DNA of 59,226 nt, taken from positions 1 through 59,226 of the forward strand of contig CAIQLG010000399.1 in NCBI GenBank assembly GCA_903872565.1. The letters run 5' to 3'. The notes beneath the pieces were generated by a model. That model was given only the letters and a program-made list of their open reading frames with translations, did no database searches and was not told the origin of the DNA. Positions 40,327 to 49,418 of this stretch are shown here, piece by piece (within the stretch, counting starts at the first letter, position 1; each line of letters opens with the position of its first letter). The stretch comes from an uncultured Lentisphaerota bacterium (GTDB taxonomy: Bacteria; Verrucomicrobiota; Lentisphaeria; Victivallales; GWF2-50-93). The position numbers were made by a program, and so were the translations under genes.

Positions 40327-41079
40327 CTATTGTCTCCCTATGCATGTTGACCAAGTCACTTGAACAGTGACTGCTTCTTGGCGTTGAAAAATTAAATCCG
40401 AATTGAGCGGATTTTGAAATAGCGTATGAAACGGTTTCTCAACAAAATTGCTGACTATAAAGAGAAAGAAACGATCCTCAAGCAATTTCGCGGCTTTGTG
40501 TTCTCTGCTTGTCATTTGTATTGCTCCTGTTGACGCAGTTATACCCTTCACCTCAACGGCAAGGAAGGGGCTTTCCAGGTTGATCATCCTGTAGTCAAAA
40601 CCACACCCTAATCCGGTTGTATTTATTAGCTCATAATTCATAAACGCCGGCACGGTCTGATAAGTCTTCTCAAAATATTTCTCTGCCGCTTGTCCTGTTA
40701 TAAGTCGTTTCGCAAAAGTATTGGATTCAAGCATGTTGACTTTTTCTTCGACTATCACGAGATCGCCAGAATCGGATATCTCCGTCTTAATCAGATTGGC
40801 AAAATCGTCAATGTCCAAACTCGCATATTCATCCATGAGATTCTTACAATATTGGCGTATGGATCTTTTATGCCATCCCTTACGTGGATTCGGAAAGTAA
40901 GGATCAAATTCGTCGCGATAGTTCTTGAGGGAAGCAGGACTCGCTTTCAGACTGAGGGCAAGTGTGTTAAATGCTTCTGAGAAACCGCTAAAACCTAGAA
41001 TATTCAATCCCGCATCATCGAACTTTGACAGGAATAATCCTACAAGGATCAATTTCTCTCGTGTAGATAACTTTTTCAT
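40327..41079 (-). CDS. DUF3883/Mrr-like restriction endonuclease
   Basis: The product has 250 residues from the ATG at 41077-41079, which overlaps the stop of the methyltransferase fragment (TAATG). The C-terminal half carries a PD-(D/E)XK nuclease core: Asp in GCGFDYRMIN, then LAVEVKGITAS with the Glu-x-Lys, then QMTSREHKAAKL and FFLFIVSNF, which is the DUF3883 pattern. The N-terminal half is helical (NYRDEFDPYFPNPRKGWHKRSIRQYCK) and probably reads the DNA site. It would cut unmethylated DNA at the site protected by the linked cytosine methyltransferase, which is broken here. All active-site residues seem intact. Confidence 0.8.
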   Translation of the reverse strand: MKKLSTREKLILVGLFLSKFDDAGLNILGFSGFSEAFNTLALSLKASPASLKNYRDEFDPYFPNPRKGWHKRSIRQYCKNLMDEYASLDIDDFANLIKTEISDSGDLVIVEEKVNMLESNTFAKRLITGQAAEKYFEKTYQTVPAFMNYELINTTGLGCGFDYRMINLESPFLAVEVKGITASTGAIQMTSREHKAAKLLEDRFFLFIVSNFVEKPFHTLFQNPLNSDLIFQRQEAVTVQVTWSTCIGRQ

Positions 41080-41213
41080 TATTTTATATCGCTGGAAAAA
41101 ACACATTCCATGGGAATCACTCTTTTCTCAGCAGCAGACTCGACGGCAAAACGAAATCCGCCTATCCCACAGAACAAATCTACAAATCTAAATTTTCTAC
41201 CAGTCAAATACAT
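41079..41213 (-). pseudogene. N-terminal stub of a DNA cytosine-5 methyltransferase
   Basis: There are 44 codons from the ATG at 41211-41213 (AGTAGGAAAACC upstream) to TAA at 41079-41081. The peptide KFRFVDLFCGIGGFRFAVESA ... ECVFSSDIK is methyltransferase motif I (SAM binding) and motif II of Dcm-type enzymes. These normally exceed 300 residues and carry the catalytic Pro-Cys motif IV later. Everything after motif II is absent, and the next base begins the restriction gene. This is a clean internal deletion, not decay. It lies seven bases after the DegT gene stop. Confidence 0.85.
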
Positions 41214-41220
41214 GGTTTTC

Positions 41221-42330
41221 CTACTTCTTGAAGCATTTTTTCACTGTCTCGCAGACATAGTCAACTTCGTCCCTGGAAATTCCGGGATAGAGTGGGAGAG
41301 AAAGAACGTGTTCGCAGGCATATTCCGCCCTCGGGAAATGCCCTTTTCCCTGCTTGAGTCTCTCGTATGCGGGAAGCACATTCAGCGAATATGGATAATG
41401 AATTGCTGATTCTATGCCGTTCTCGTTGAGATAGTTCTTAAGCGCCTCCCTGTCAGGAACCATTATCGCATAAAGATGATAGACTGGAACAGTTCCAGGA
41501 AGTACCGATGGTCTCTTAAGCCCGGAAATTCCGTCAAGGCCGGCATCGTACCATGACGCGGCTTCGCGCCTTTTCGCATTCCAGCCGTCAAGCTCGCGGA
41601 GACAGATCCTCAGCAGTGCCGCCTGAATTGCATCGAGACGGCTGTTGATTCCTTCAAACTCGTGGAAGTATTTGCTCTCCCTGCCGTGGTTCGAGAACAT
41701 CCTGATTTTACGGAGAAGATCCTTGTCCTTCGCTGTCACCGCTCCACCGTCACCAAAGCCTCCAAGAGTTTTCGATGGGAAAAAGCTGAAGGCCGCCGCG
41801 TCGCCGTAAGATCCGACTTTTCTCCCTCTGTATTCGGCACCCTGCGCCTGCGCGCAGTCTTCGAGGAGGAAAAGTTTGTGTTTGCGGCAGATCTCCATCG
41901 CCTTGTCAAGATCAAGAGGCTGTCCGTAGAGGTGGACAGTGATGAGAGCTTTTGTCCTAGGTGTGATCTTTGATTCGATCTGGCCGAGATCGATGTTGAA
42001 TCCGCCCTCGGCAATGTCGCAGAATACGACATTGGCACCTGTCAGCGAAATGGCTTCCACGGTAGGGATGGCGGTATGGACTGTCGTGATCACCTCGTCT
42101 CCGGGGCCTATGCCGCAGCTTTTCAATATCGAGAAAAGACCGCTCGTGGCGCAGGCTACTCCGCATATTTCTCCGACTCCGATGGACTGCGCCATTTCCT
42201 TTTCGAAGGATTTGACTTCGTCTCCACCGATGTAATTGCCGCTTTCTATGACTTTTTTCGCGGCTTCGACAAGCGCGGTACGTATTGAAGCGTGCTGCCT
42301 TGAAAAATCAACGAATTTAACCTTTTTCAA
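41221..42330 (-). CDS. DegT/DnrJ/EryC1/StrS aminotransferase
   Basis: The product has 369 residues. The enzyme is a PLP-dependent sugar aminotransferase that adds an amino group to a nucleotide keto-sugar. Visible motifs are SGNYIGGDEVKSFEKEMA, GDEVITTVHTAIPTVEAI, LEDCAQAQGAEYRGRKVGSYGDAAAFSFFPSKTLGGFGDGGA (PLP Lys in SKTLGG), and NSRLDAIQAALL. The start codon is TTG at 42328-42330 with GGAGGC seven bases upstream and no nearby ATG. It is 28 bases after the ROK gene and would supply amino sugars for the polysaccharide made by the operon. Confidence 0.93.
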   Translation of the reverse strand: MKKVKFVDFSRQHASIRTALVEAAKKVIESGNYIGGDEVKSFEKEMAQSIGVGEICGVACATSGLFSILKSCGIGPGDEVITTVHTAIPTVEAISLTGANVVFCDIAEGGFNIDLGQIESKITPRTKALITVHLYGQPLDLDKAMEICRKHKLFLLEDCAQAQGAEYRGRKVGSYGDAAAFSFFPSKTLGGFGDGGAVTAKDKDLLRKIRMFSNHGRESKYFHEFEGINSRLDAIQAALLRICLRELDGWNAKRREAASWYDAGLDGISGLKRPSVLPGTVPVYHLYAIMVPDREALKNYLNENGIESAIHYPYSLNVLPAYERLKQGKGHFPRAEYACEHVLSLPLYPGISRDEVDYVCETVKKCFKK

Positions 42331-42357
42331 ATGTTTGCCTCCAAATATATTGTTAAA

Positions 42358-43329
42358 TCAGATTTTGCCTTTTGCGACTGCGTTGAATATTGCACCGAGC
42401 GGAACGGCGTCGTCACCTAGCTTGGAAAGCCTTATTGCTATGTCGCCCGGCTTCAGTGCAAAAAGATTCTCATCGAAACTCTTCTGGAAAAAGGGCAATA
42501 CGCCTTCTCCGACCCCCTCCACCACGCCTCCGCCAAGCACGATGCATTCAGGAGCCAGTATGGTGGCGATGTTCGAGGCCGCTATTCCGAGAGCCTTGAA
42601 CCCGTCTTCAAGAATCTCCATTGTTACTTCATCTCCGGCGGCAAAGGCCTTGGCGAACGCCTTGCTCTTCAGACGCGTGAAATCACCCTCGTAATATTTG
42701 GTAATAATGCTCGACCGCTTCTTCTTGCGGATCTGCTTGTCGAACTGTTTTCCAAAGGCTGTCTTGCTACAGTATGCCTCGATACAGCCATTTTTCCCGC
42801 AGCCGCAGGCTCTGCCGTCCATTTTCACCACCTCATGTCCAAGTTCGCCTGCAACTCCGCGTGTCCCTCTTAGAAGTTTTCCATCAATTACAACTCCTCC
42901 ACCAAGCCCGGTTCCGACAAAATATCCAACAACATTTTTGAAACCTTTCCCGGCGCCAAGCTTAAACTCGGCATAGGTGCCGCAGTTGACATCGTTCTCA
43001 AGAAATATCTTGCGTCCGAAAACATCCTCGAGCGTCTGTTTGATGGGGAGATCCTTCCAGCCAAGCGCCGGGGCGTGAAGCCCATCGCCGGTGGCAGGAT
43101 CTATCGAGGCGGGAACTGCTATCCCAATATTCTTCACATCATTCCAGCTGGCTCCCGCATTGGACAGTGCGGAATCGGCAATTCCCTTCATCTGCCGGCA
43201 AATCTCTTCCGGGCTGAGCCGGTACTTCGTCTTGACCTTGTCATTTGAGATTATTTTGTATTTTTCGTCGACGACTATCCCGAGGATCTTGGTTCCACCG
43301 AGATCGATTCCAAGGCTCAAATTTTTCAT
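42358..43329 (-). CDS. ROK-family sugar kinase (glucokinase-like)
   Basis: The product has 323 residues from the ATG at 43327-43329 (AAGGTGA upstream). The phosphate-binding motif DLGGTKILGIVVD starts the protein. GLGGGVVIDGKLLRGTRGVAGELGH is the ROK signature, and the zinc cluster CGCGKNGCIEAYCS follows. With no DNA-binding N-terminus it is an enzyme, not a repressor. Glucose or an N-acetyl-hexosamine is the likely substrate. It is the first gene of the minus-strand operon that runs through DegT to the VTT protein. Confidence 0.93.
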   Translation of the reverse strand: MKNLSLGIDLGGTKILGIVVDEKYKIISNDKVKTKYRLSPEEICRQMKGIADSALSNAGASWNDVKNIGIAVPASIDPATGDGLHAPALGWKDLPIKQTLEDVFGRKIFLENDVNCGTYAEFKLGAGKGFKNVVGYFVGTGLGGGVVIDGKLLRGTRGVAGELGHEVVKMDGRACGCGKNGCIEAYCSKTAFGKQFDKQIRKKKRSSIITKYYEGDFTRLKSKAFAKAFAAGDEVTMEILEDGFKALGIAASNIATILAPECIVLGGGVVEGVGEGVLPFFQKSFDENLFALKPGDIAIRLSKLGDDAVPLGAIFNAVAKGKI

Positions 43330-43439
43330 ATGTATCACCTTCATTGTTTTCAAAGCACTTATTATAGTTGCATTCTCCCAAATTTAAAGTGTAGAACAGA
43401 TGATATTGCCAGTCTATATGAAAAACATTATCAATCTTT

Positions 43440-44354
43440 TCATTCGAGTATTCCGGAACGTATCAGCGGAGAGAAATCGCCTGCGAGAAAGTTTTCCGCG
43501 TTGAGCTGGCAGAAAATGCAGTTGTGCGTCACTGATCCGTCCTTCCACATTTCAATGTGTTTCCCCAGCTTGGCAAGATAGAGCCGCCTTTCGTTTTCCC
43601 CGATGTTCAGGTCGAGCTTGCCCCCGCTCTCGCTGTCCGTCAGCGACGAGACCCCGTAGAGCGGCGGGTTGAGTTCCTCTTCGCATAGGATGTTGATCAG
43701 GACTAGCAGAGAAGCGTCCCTGGAAAATCTTCTGATTACATTTTCCGCCGGGGCTTCCCATAGAAAATCGCTGATCACGAATCGGATGCCCTTCTTCGAG
43801 ATCGAATGCGGCAGTCCGGGATTCTCAGATGCGAAACCCGCACCTCCCCTGAAGGACGGCATATTACAGCCCGGAAATCTGCTTGACAGTCTGAATATGT
43901 TCTCGAATCCGCTTCCGAAACCCCACCAGGCGGTGGAGATGGATGACCTGAAACAGGCCTCCATGAGCATTCCGGCGAGATTCAAGGAAGCGAGAGTCTT
44001 TGACGGCTCCGAAAGCATTGACGAAGATGTGTCGCTGATTATGTCGGCCTTGGGTTGAATCTCGTCCCTGTAGAGCCGGATGGTAAGCTTGTCGCTTCTG
44101 GCATATGCCGACCAGTCGAGGCGCCTGATGTCGTCTCCGGGCTGATAGTCGCGGTAGTCCTGGAATTCTATCGAGGCGCCCATGGCTGAGCCAAGTCTTT
44201 CCCCTGCGGTGCCGGAATTGAGTTTTCTCGATAGCGAGATGGTGAACGACGAGCCCTTTGCTCTGCCGTCGTCGAAAGCTTCCTGCAGATCATTTTTTGA
44301 AACCTGGATATTGCTTGTCGGCTCCACTATCACACCCCTTCTATTGCTGTACAT
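43440..44354 (-). CDS. DUF58-family protein
   Basis: The product has 304 residues. The DUF58 core is clear: GSAMGASIEFQDYRDYQPGDDIRRLDWSAYARSDKLTIRLYRDE, then IISDTSSSM, a vWA-like metal motif. FVISDFLWE and an RRFSRDASLLVLINILCEEE strand follow. DUF58 proteins usually work with MoxR AAA ATPases in assembling or activating complexes; no MoxR gene is adjacent. The start overlaps the ABC-2 permease by 25 bases; a GTG at codon 8 with AAGGGGT before it is an alternative. It is the last gene of a three-gene operon. Confidence 0.88.
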   Translation of the reverse strand: MYSNRRGVIVEPTSNIQVSKNDLQEAFDDGRAKGSSFTISLSRKLNSGTAGERLGSAMGASIEFQDYRDYQPGDDIRRLDWSAYARSDKLTIRLYRDEIQPKADIISDTSSSMLSEPSKTLASLNLAGMLMEACFRSSISTAWWGFGSGFENIFRLSSRFPGCNMPSFRGGAGFASENPGLPHSISKKGIRFVISDFLWEAPAENVIRRFSRDASLLVLINILCEEELNPPLYGVSSLTDSESGGKLDLNIGENERRLYLAKLGKHIEMWKDGSVTHNCIFCQLNAENFLAGDFSPLIRSGILE

Positions 44355-45745
44355 TTTTTAAGCATATGCAATGCAATAAGATATCTTATGATACCATAAA
44401 AGATTATAACAAGTTCCAATATTATGAAAGGATTTATGATGACTTCGCCAATTCCAAGTTTTCCTATGGATTGGAACGTGGAGGCTGGGCAAAGAAAAAG
44501 TGCGAAATCCATGAGGGTGTCATTACCTGAGTTCAGAGATGCTGCTCCGATAAAAAAGGAAACCATGCAGGGAATCACAATTCCGAATGTGGAAGCCACT
44601 ATCCCTCTTTTTTGCCGGAGTATGAAAGAAAAGGCCAAATTGCTCAGCAAACACCACAGGAAAAAGGAAAATCCTGTCACTGTGATGAAATAATAATGAT
44701 TGGCGAGCATATATTTTTCAGCCAGTGAAATGGAAAGCATTAGAATTCCAAACCAGACATAATAGCTTTCTATTCCCCTACCAAAAGGTATTTTAACAAG
44801 CCGCCAGTAGTCTTTTTTCATTGTTATTTTCTCAACTTCCGGCGCAGTTTCCTGTATTGATGGTATTATGAAGGCGGCAAGGAATGCTGGCAGGGAAAAT
44901 AGAATATAGAATAAAATCTCGACCAAGTCAGGGCTTAAAGTGAAATGTAATCTCATAATTCCGATTCCGATTGCAGCAGTGAAAACAGACAAAAGGAGAA
45001 AAACCCTGATTTTGACTGTCCGGTTTTTCCGATAGGTATCGAGCATTCCCACCGAGCAGAGGTAGGACAGATAGAAATAATAAATTGAAAGAATGGAAAT
45101 TGCGATAATTGGTTCCTTCAGATCGCCGGGACGGCTGAAAAGCTCGAGTATGCCCCATCCTCCAAAAATTAACGCCACGAGAAGGGCATAAAAAGGAAGG
45201 GAGACAAGAATCATGAACACCTTGGATACCGGAAGCGACGAAAAGAGTATTCCGACCTGCGTGAGTATCACAGTGGAACAAAGGACAACCAGTATGCCGC
45301 CTCCAATCTGCAAAATGGAAATTCCGCGCATCAGATAGCATGACATCAGGAACGGCGCGCTCATGGTTATCAGAAGAAGCGCCTGTGCAACCGAAGACTG
45401 GAGTTTGCCCAGGACAATTTTTTCGGGTCTTATTCCGGTTATCATGAAAAGTTCGTAGTCACCTCTGCCTCGCTCGGTCCTGAATCGGTTCAATGTGGAA
45501 GCCGGGACGGTGGCACAACATATGAACCAGAGTGTCATATATATGATGCTGTATATCTGGAATCCGACGAAATTGGAATTTGTCGCAATGATTATTCCCG
45601 CCACCACAGCGCAGCCGCACAGGATTGACGAAAGAATAATCACTCCTGTGAAGATCCTGCTCCTGAATGACTGTCTTATCTCCCTGACTAGCAAGGGGTT
45701 GAATTTGTCACTCAATCTGCCGATTATGTCAATTTTTCCCGCCAT
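44330..45745 (-). CDS. ABC-2-type transporter permease
   Basis: The product has 471 residues with about twelve hydrophobic segments. The N-terminal cytoplasmic stretch NPLLVREIRQSFRSRIF followed by a helix, and the RTERGRGDYELFMITGIRPEKIVLGKLQSS loop, are typical of ABC-2 permeases of the gliding-motility/Nos type. It pairs with the ATPase encoded just upstream (17-base overlap). The cargo is unknown. Linkage to DUF58 recalls the gldA/gldFG and MoxR-type regions of other bacteria, but this is a loose parallel. Confidence 0.85.
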   Translation of the reverse strand: MAGKIDIIGRLSDKFNPLLVREIRQSFRSRIFTGVIILSSILCGCAVVAGIIIATNSNFVGFQIYSIIYMTLWFICCATVPASTLNRFRTERGRGDYELFMITGIRPEKIVLGKLQSSVAQALLLITMSAPFLMSCYLMRGISILQIGGGILVVLCSTVILTQVGILFSSLPVSKVFMILVSLPFYALLVALIFGGWGILELFSRPGDLKEPIIAISILSIYYFYLSYLCSVGMLDTYRKNRTVKIRVFLLLSVFTAAIGIGIMRLHFTLSPDLVEILFYILFSLPAFLAAFIIPSIQETAPEVEKITMKKDYWRLVKIPFGRGIESYYVWFGILMLSISLAEKYMLANHYYFITVTGFSFFLWCLLSNLAFSFILRQKRGIVASTFGIVIPCMVSFFIGAASLNSGNDTLMDFALFLCPASTFQSIGKLGIGEVIINPFIILELVIIFYGIIRYLIALHMLKKCTAIEGV

Positions 45746-46676
45746 TTTCCCCGCCGTTCCCAGTTATGTTCATGAAAATATCTTCGAGGTTCTCGCCGAT
45801 TATGTGCCACTCGATCACGGGAATGCCGCGTTCGACAAGATATGCGAGGGTTTCCGAGACTTCTCGGTCGCTACCTTCGAAATCGAAGCGTACCTCTTTC
45901 TTGAGTTCCACAAGTCTCTTGATCTTGGGAGTCTCGTAAAGCTTCTTCACAAGTTCTTCCTGCGGGCAGAGCGCCCTGATCGAAATCGTCTTGTGTGGTT
46001 TGAGCTTAGTCTTTATGTCCTCGATTTTGCCTGAAACGAGGATTTTCCCCTTGTCAATTATTGTGACGGCATTGCACATTTCGGATAGTTCCGAAAGGAT
46101 GTGCGAGCTTATCAGTATCGCCTTGTCCTTGGCGGCGAGCGCCTTCACGAGTTCCCTCAGCTCGATCCTGGCGCGAGGGTCGAGATTCGCCGCAGGCTCA
46201 TCCATCAGTAGGACATCGGGATTGTTTACGAGGGATCTTCCGAGACATACCCTCTGTTGCATCCCCCTCGAAAGCTCGAGAACAAGTTTCTCCCTCAGCG
46301 GGACAAGTCCGATGAACTCCTCGATTTCCCCTACGGTGACAATCCGTTCCATTCCCGAAAGTTCGTAGGCTCTCGCGAAAAAATCGAGATATTCGTGGAC
46401 TGTTGTGTTTTCGAAGCCGGAAAACCAGTCGGGGACAAAGCCAATTCTTCTGCGAACTTCGCGGGGATTTTCAACAATCGAGTATCCCATTATAAACGCG
46501 TCTCCGGAACTTGGAGTATCAAGCGTGGCGAGTATCCGCATAGTGGTCGTCTTTCCGGCGCCGTTGGGACCGATAAAGCCATGCACCTCGCCCGGGTGGA
46601 AGTCAAATTCTATGTCATCCACGGCCGTCGTCTTGTCGAAGACCTTTCTTATTTTTTTTATGGAACAACCCGTCAT
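45729..46676 (-). CDS. ABC transporter ATP-binding protein
   Basis: The product has 315 residues from the ATG at 46674-46676, chosen for the GGAG three bases before it; the frame is open for six more codons behind a TTG. Walker A is GPNGAGKTTTMRIL, the signature is LSRGMQQRVCLGRSL, and Walker B is VLLMDEPAANLDP. SSHILSEL is the H-loop. The C-terminal ~80 residues are the accessory domain common in CcmA/NatA-type ATPases that serve ABC-2 permeases. It energises the permease encoded next. Confidence 0.93.
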   Translation of the reverse strand: MTGCSIKKIRKVFDKTTAVDDIEFDFHPGEVHGFIGPNGAGKTTTMRILATLDTPSSGDAFIMGYSIVENPREVRRRIGFVPDWFSGFENTTVHEYLDFFARAYELSGMERIVTVGEIEEFIGLVPLREKLVLELSRGMQQRVCLGRSLVNNPDVLLMDEPAANLDPRARIELRELVKALAAKDKAILISSHILSELSEMCNAVTIIDKGKILVSGKIEDIKTKLKPHKTISIRALCPQEELVKKLYETPKIKRLVELKKEVRFDFEGSDREVSETLAYLVERGIPVIEWHIIGENLEDIFMNITGNGGENGGKN

Positions 46677-46763
46677 AATCTCCAAGGCGGCCAAGCCGCG
46701 ACAAAAGTGTCATCGCCGTCGAGTTATAATACCGTAGTACCATAGTGTCAAAAGGAAAGTTTT

Positions 46764-48740
46764 TTAAGAGCCTTTGTCTGAAAATACGATTATATCCATA
46801 TCCAGCATTCCAGAGTTGTCCTTTCTGTCGCGGGGACGGACATTAACATCAAAGATCAATTCGCCATCTTCGGGCACATCGAGCATTTCACCCTCCTTGT
46901 AGGTGAAAAATACTCCCTTTTTCCCGATCTTATATATAAGTGCGCCGAAATTGGCCTTGTCTGTTACTCTTCCATATTTGACATTGTCCATGTATAGATC
47001 GTAATACTTCAATATATTGGGATATCCAAAGGCATCGCAAGCGTCCTTGCTCATGCACCTCCACTTGCCAGTGGCGTTTATTATGAATTTCTGTCCTTTC
47101 TTGAGATTAACTCCCGTCGGCTTTTCCGAACTAGAGTTGGCTCCAAACTGGTATTTCTTGAATGTCACCTTGGGATCCCTTTCAAGCTCCACAGTCACTT
47201 TTTTCGGCTTGGTCAAACTATAGTCTTCGAGGATCTTGTCCAGATATCCCAATTTGACAAAGTTCATTGTGTGTGTGCCTGGTTCAACCTGAATCTTGCA
47301 AGGAGTTTTGATAGGAAATCCATCCTTGCCGTTCTGGACAAGATGGTCCAGATAAATAGTCGCATTCGGGGGAGTTGACACAAATTCGATTACTATTTTT
47401 TTCACCTCATTTTTTTTGGGGGTGTTCTTGGTAACTTCCGGATTCTGCTCGCTATTCTGATCCGCAGGTTTTTTTATTGTGTCCTTGTTGAATACCTTGT
47501 ATATTTCGTTAGCCGGCAGGCTTGCCTGAACTATTAATCCATGGACAGCCGGAACCTCGGCTATGGCTTGTGTTCTGACTACAAGTGTCATATCATTCGC
47601 GGGGCTGGGCCATTCAAGTATTTCAACCTTATATTTGTCAGGCATTTTCACAATTCTGAAAGCGTAATCCGATCTTGGGGGCACCGGGTAAATGACCTTG
47701 TATGTGAGTTTGGAGTCATTGCCGGTCATAGGATTTGGCTGGTCCTCGGTATAATCATCAATCGAGCTTATTTTTATATTGACTACGTCCTCTCCTTGCA
47801 TTTCACCGATCCACTCGCCCACATCCACCCAGGTATCGCCAAATCCTTTGGTGCCAATGACTGAACTTTGCACTTTGCCGTTCTTATCCCCTGTGGTGCC
47901 TTCAGCCGGATCGGTTGAAGCAGCGGGTTTGATTTCCTCGTTGCAGAACTTCCCATAATATTTTTTCAGGGCCGCATCCTTTTCCTCCCCTTTTATTTTC
48001 GCCTCTTCGATGAGAGGGTTCATCAGTTCTGAAAATTTTTCAAAATATTTCCCATCAAATTCGGCGATGGTTTTTTCGGTTTCATCCAAAATAGGCTTTA
48101 CCTCCACCTTGAACTTGTCGATTTTTTCGGTGAGATCTTTTCTGAAGTTCTCAGGCATTGTCATCTTCCCGTCCTTTTCAAGTTCCTCGAGACAAGTCGA
48201 AAAGACCTTTTTAGCCTCTCTTGCTATCGCCATTCCACGGGTGTTTCCACTTTTCTTCTTCAGTTCATATTCCGCATCTGCTTCGGCAACATATTTTTTT
48301 ACAATTTCCACAAGGGAACCGGCAGATGGCCCTTTCAGGTTCTTCTTCTCCTCGAGATATTCCTCCTTGAGGGCGAAGATTTCCTCCGTACTGATATTTA
48401 TTTCCTTCTCCTTCTTTTCCTCTTTTTTTACCGCAGGTTCAGCCTCTTTTCCCGCCTTGACTTCTTTTCCTGTCTCTACTTCCTCTTTCTTCTTATCCTC
48501 CTTTTCTACTTGGTCTTTCTTATTATCCTCCTTCTTTACTTCGTCTTTCTTCTTATCATCCGTCTTTACTTCCTCCGCGTCTTCCCCTTCCAGGCTGGGA
48601 TCATCCGAAATCACTTTCACTTCACCTGATGGCTTTGCCTTCGCCTTTGCCGGTTTTTCCTCGGAGAAACCTGAATATGCGCAAATCAGGATGATGAAGA
48701 CAAATGTGGATACAACAGCAGTTTTGAAATTTCCCAGCAT
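46764..48740 (-). CDS. exported Lys/Glu-rich protein with PEGA domain
   Basis: The product has 658 residues from the ATG at 48738-48740 (AAAGGA upstream). The signal helix FKTAVVSTFVFIILICAYSG is followed by ~95 residues almost wholly of Lys, Glu, Asp and Val (KKDEVKKEDNKKDQVEKEDK and similar). Then come a helical region and beta-rich parts. A PEGA domain near ~440-510 (EFVSTPPNATIYLDHL ... TPCKIQVEPGTHTMNFVKLGY) is likely a surface-binding module. The last ~120 residues resemble a LecA/PA-IL-type jelly roll (GVNLKKGQKFIINATGKW). It closes, or follows, the ExbB/ExbD operon. Confidence 0.78.
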   Translation of the reverse strand: MLGNFKTAVVSTFVFIILICAYSGFSEEKPAKAKAKPSGEVKVISDDPSLEGEDAEEVKTDDKKKDEVKKEDNKKDQVEKEDKKKEEVETGKEVKAGKEAEPAVKKEEKKEKEINISTEEIFALKEEYLEEKKNLKGPSAGSLVEIVKKYVAEADAEYELKKKSGNTRGMAIAREAKKVFSTCLEELEKDGKMTMPENFRKDLTEKIDKFKVEVKPILDETEKTIAEFDGKYFEKFSELMNPLIEEAKIKGEEKDAALKKYYGKFCNEEIKPAASTDPAEGTTGDKNGKVQSSVIGTKGFGDTWVDVGEWIGEMQGEDVVNIKISSIDDYTEDQPNPMTGNDSKLTYKVIYPVPPRSDYAFRIVKMPDKYKVEILEWPSPANDMTLVVRTQAIAEVPAVHGLIVQASLPANEIYKVFNKDTIKKPADQNSEQNPEVTKNTPKKNEVKKIVIEFVSTPPNATIYLDHLVQNGKDGFPIKTPCKIQVEPGTHTMNFVKLGYLDKILEDYSLTKPKKVTVELERDPKVTFKKYQFGANSSSEKPTGVNLKKGQKFIINATGKWRCMSKDACDAFGYPNILKYYDLYMDNVKYGRVTDKANFGALIYKIGKKGVFFTYKEGEMLDVPEDGELIFDVNVRPRDRKDNSGMLDMDIIVFSDKGS

Positions 48741-48788
48741 TGTAAAAAATCCTTTATTTCTCGACAATATCTGTTTATACAATTCTCG

Positions 48789-48812
48789 GTTTTGAAGAGC
48801 AAAACCCTCCAT
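48789..48812. repeat. partial copy of the 11.6-kb palindromic element
   Basis: GTTTTGAAGAGCAAAACCCT and the next four bases match 11639-11662 with one change in the arm. The right-hand part is missing or altered. It lies in front of the PEGA gene and creates a spurious N-terminal extension of that frame. Confidence 0.5.
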
Positions 48813-48875
48813 GCCAACAGGTTTTGACAAACGAGAGACTTAGGTATCCAGCTTGCACAGTAGCAGTTGAAAAAA

Positions 48876-49406
48876 TCAATAATTCCTATCGGAAAATTGT
48901 GAGGATTTGGACGCGACCAGCTTCAGCTTCTTTGTCGCTTCATCCCATACGAACCTGCCGCCGCCCGGAACCGTATGTTCCCACAGGATGTTATCGCCGT
49001 TCTTGGCAGTAATCTTTATTGTGGAGATTCTCACAGGAAAATTTTCATTGAAGGTCTTTTCACCATAGATTGGCTTGAGCAGTTCGAGCTTGAGCGGAAC
49101 CCTGAAGTTTATATATGCGTCCAGCTCATTGACAAGCTTGATATTTCTCGTCTTGTAGGTGAAAGAAACCGGTTCGTGTATCTTGTTCACTTTCCTGCCA
49201 GTAGAATCTTCAAAGGGAAACGTCTGCTGATATGTACACTCGAAGGTGAGCAGTTCGATAGTATCAGTTCTGCCAGGGGTTATCATCACAGTGTATATGA
49301 CTTTTCCCGTATCTTCCGGTTCGGTGGTTATGTCTAGGATTTTAATTTCCTGTGCAACCATCTGCAACCCGGCAAAGGCCGCAAGAAAAAATAATATCTT
49401 TTTCAT
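48876..49406 (-). CDS. small exported protein of unknown function
   Basis: The product has 176 residues. The signal peptide MKKILFFLAAFAGLQMVAQ predicts export. The mature part is a beta-rich single domain (IKILDITTEPEDTGKVIYTVMITPGRTDTIELLTFECTYQQTF ... INFRVPLKLELLKPIYG), possibly an Ig-like sandwich. No family is recognised. It lies 90 bases after the vWA gene, over a duplicated gene tail that now forms its upstream region. Confidence 0.72.
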   Translation of the reverse strand: MKKILFFLAAFAGLQMVAQEIKILDITTEPEDTGKVIYTVMITPGRTDTIELLTFECTYQQTFPFEDSTGRKVNKIHEPVSFTYKTRNIKLVNELDAYINFRVPLKLELLKPIYGEKTFNENFPVRISTIKITAKNGDNILWEHTVPGGGRFVWDEATKKLKLVASKSSQFSDRNY

Positions 49407-49418
49407 CAGAATATAACC

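Noticed and set aside
48010..48795. 261-codon plus-strand ORF rich in Ser and Phe
   Set aside because: It is the antisense of the Lys/Glu-rich part of the PEGA protein; codons AAG and GAA read backwards give Leu, Phe and Ser.
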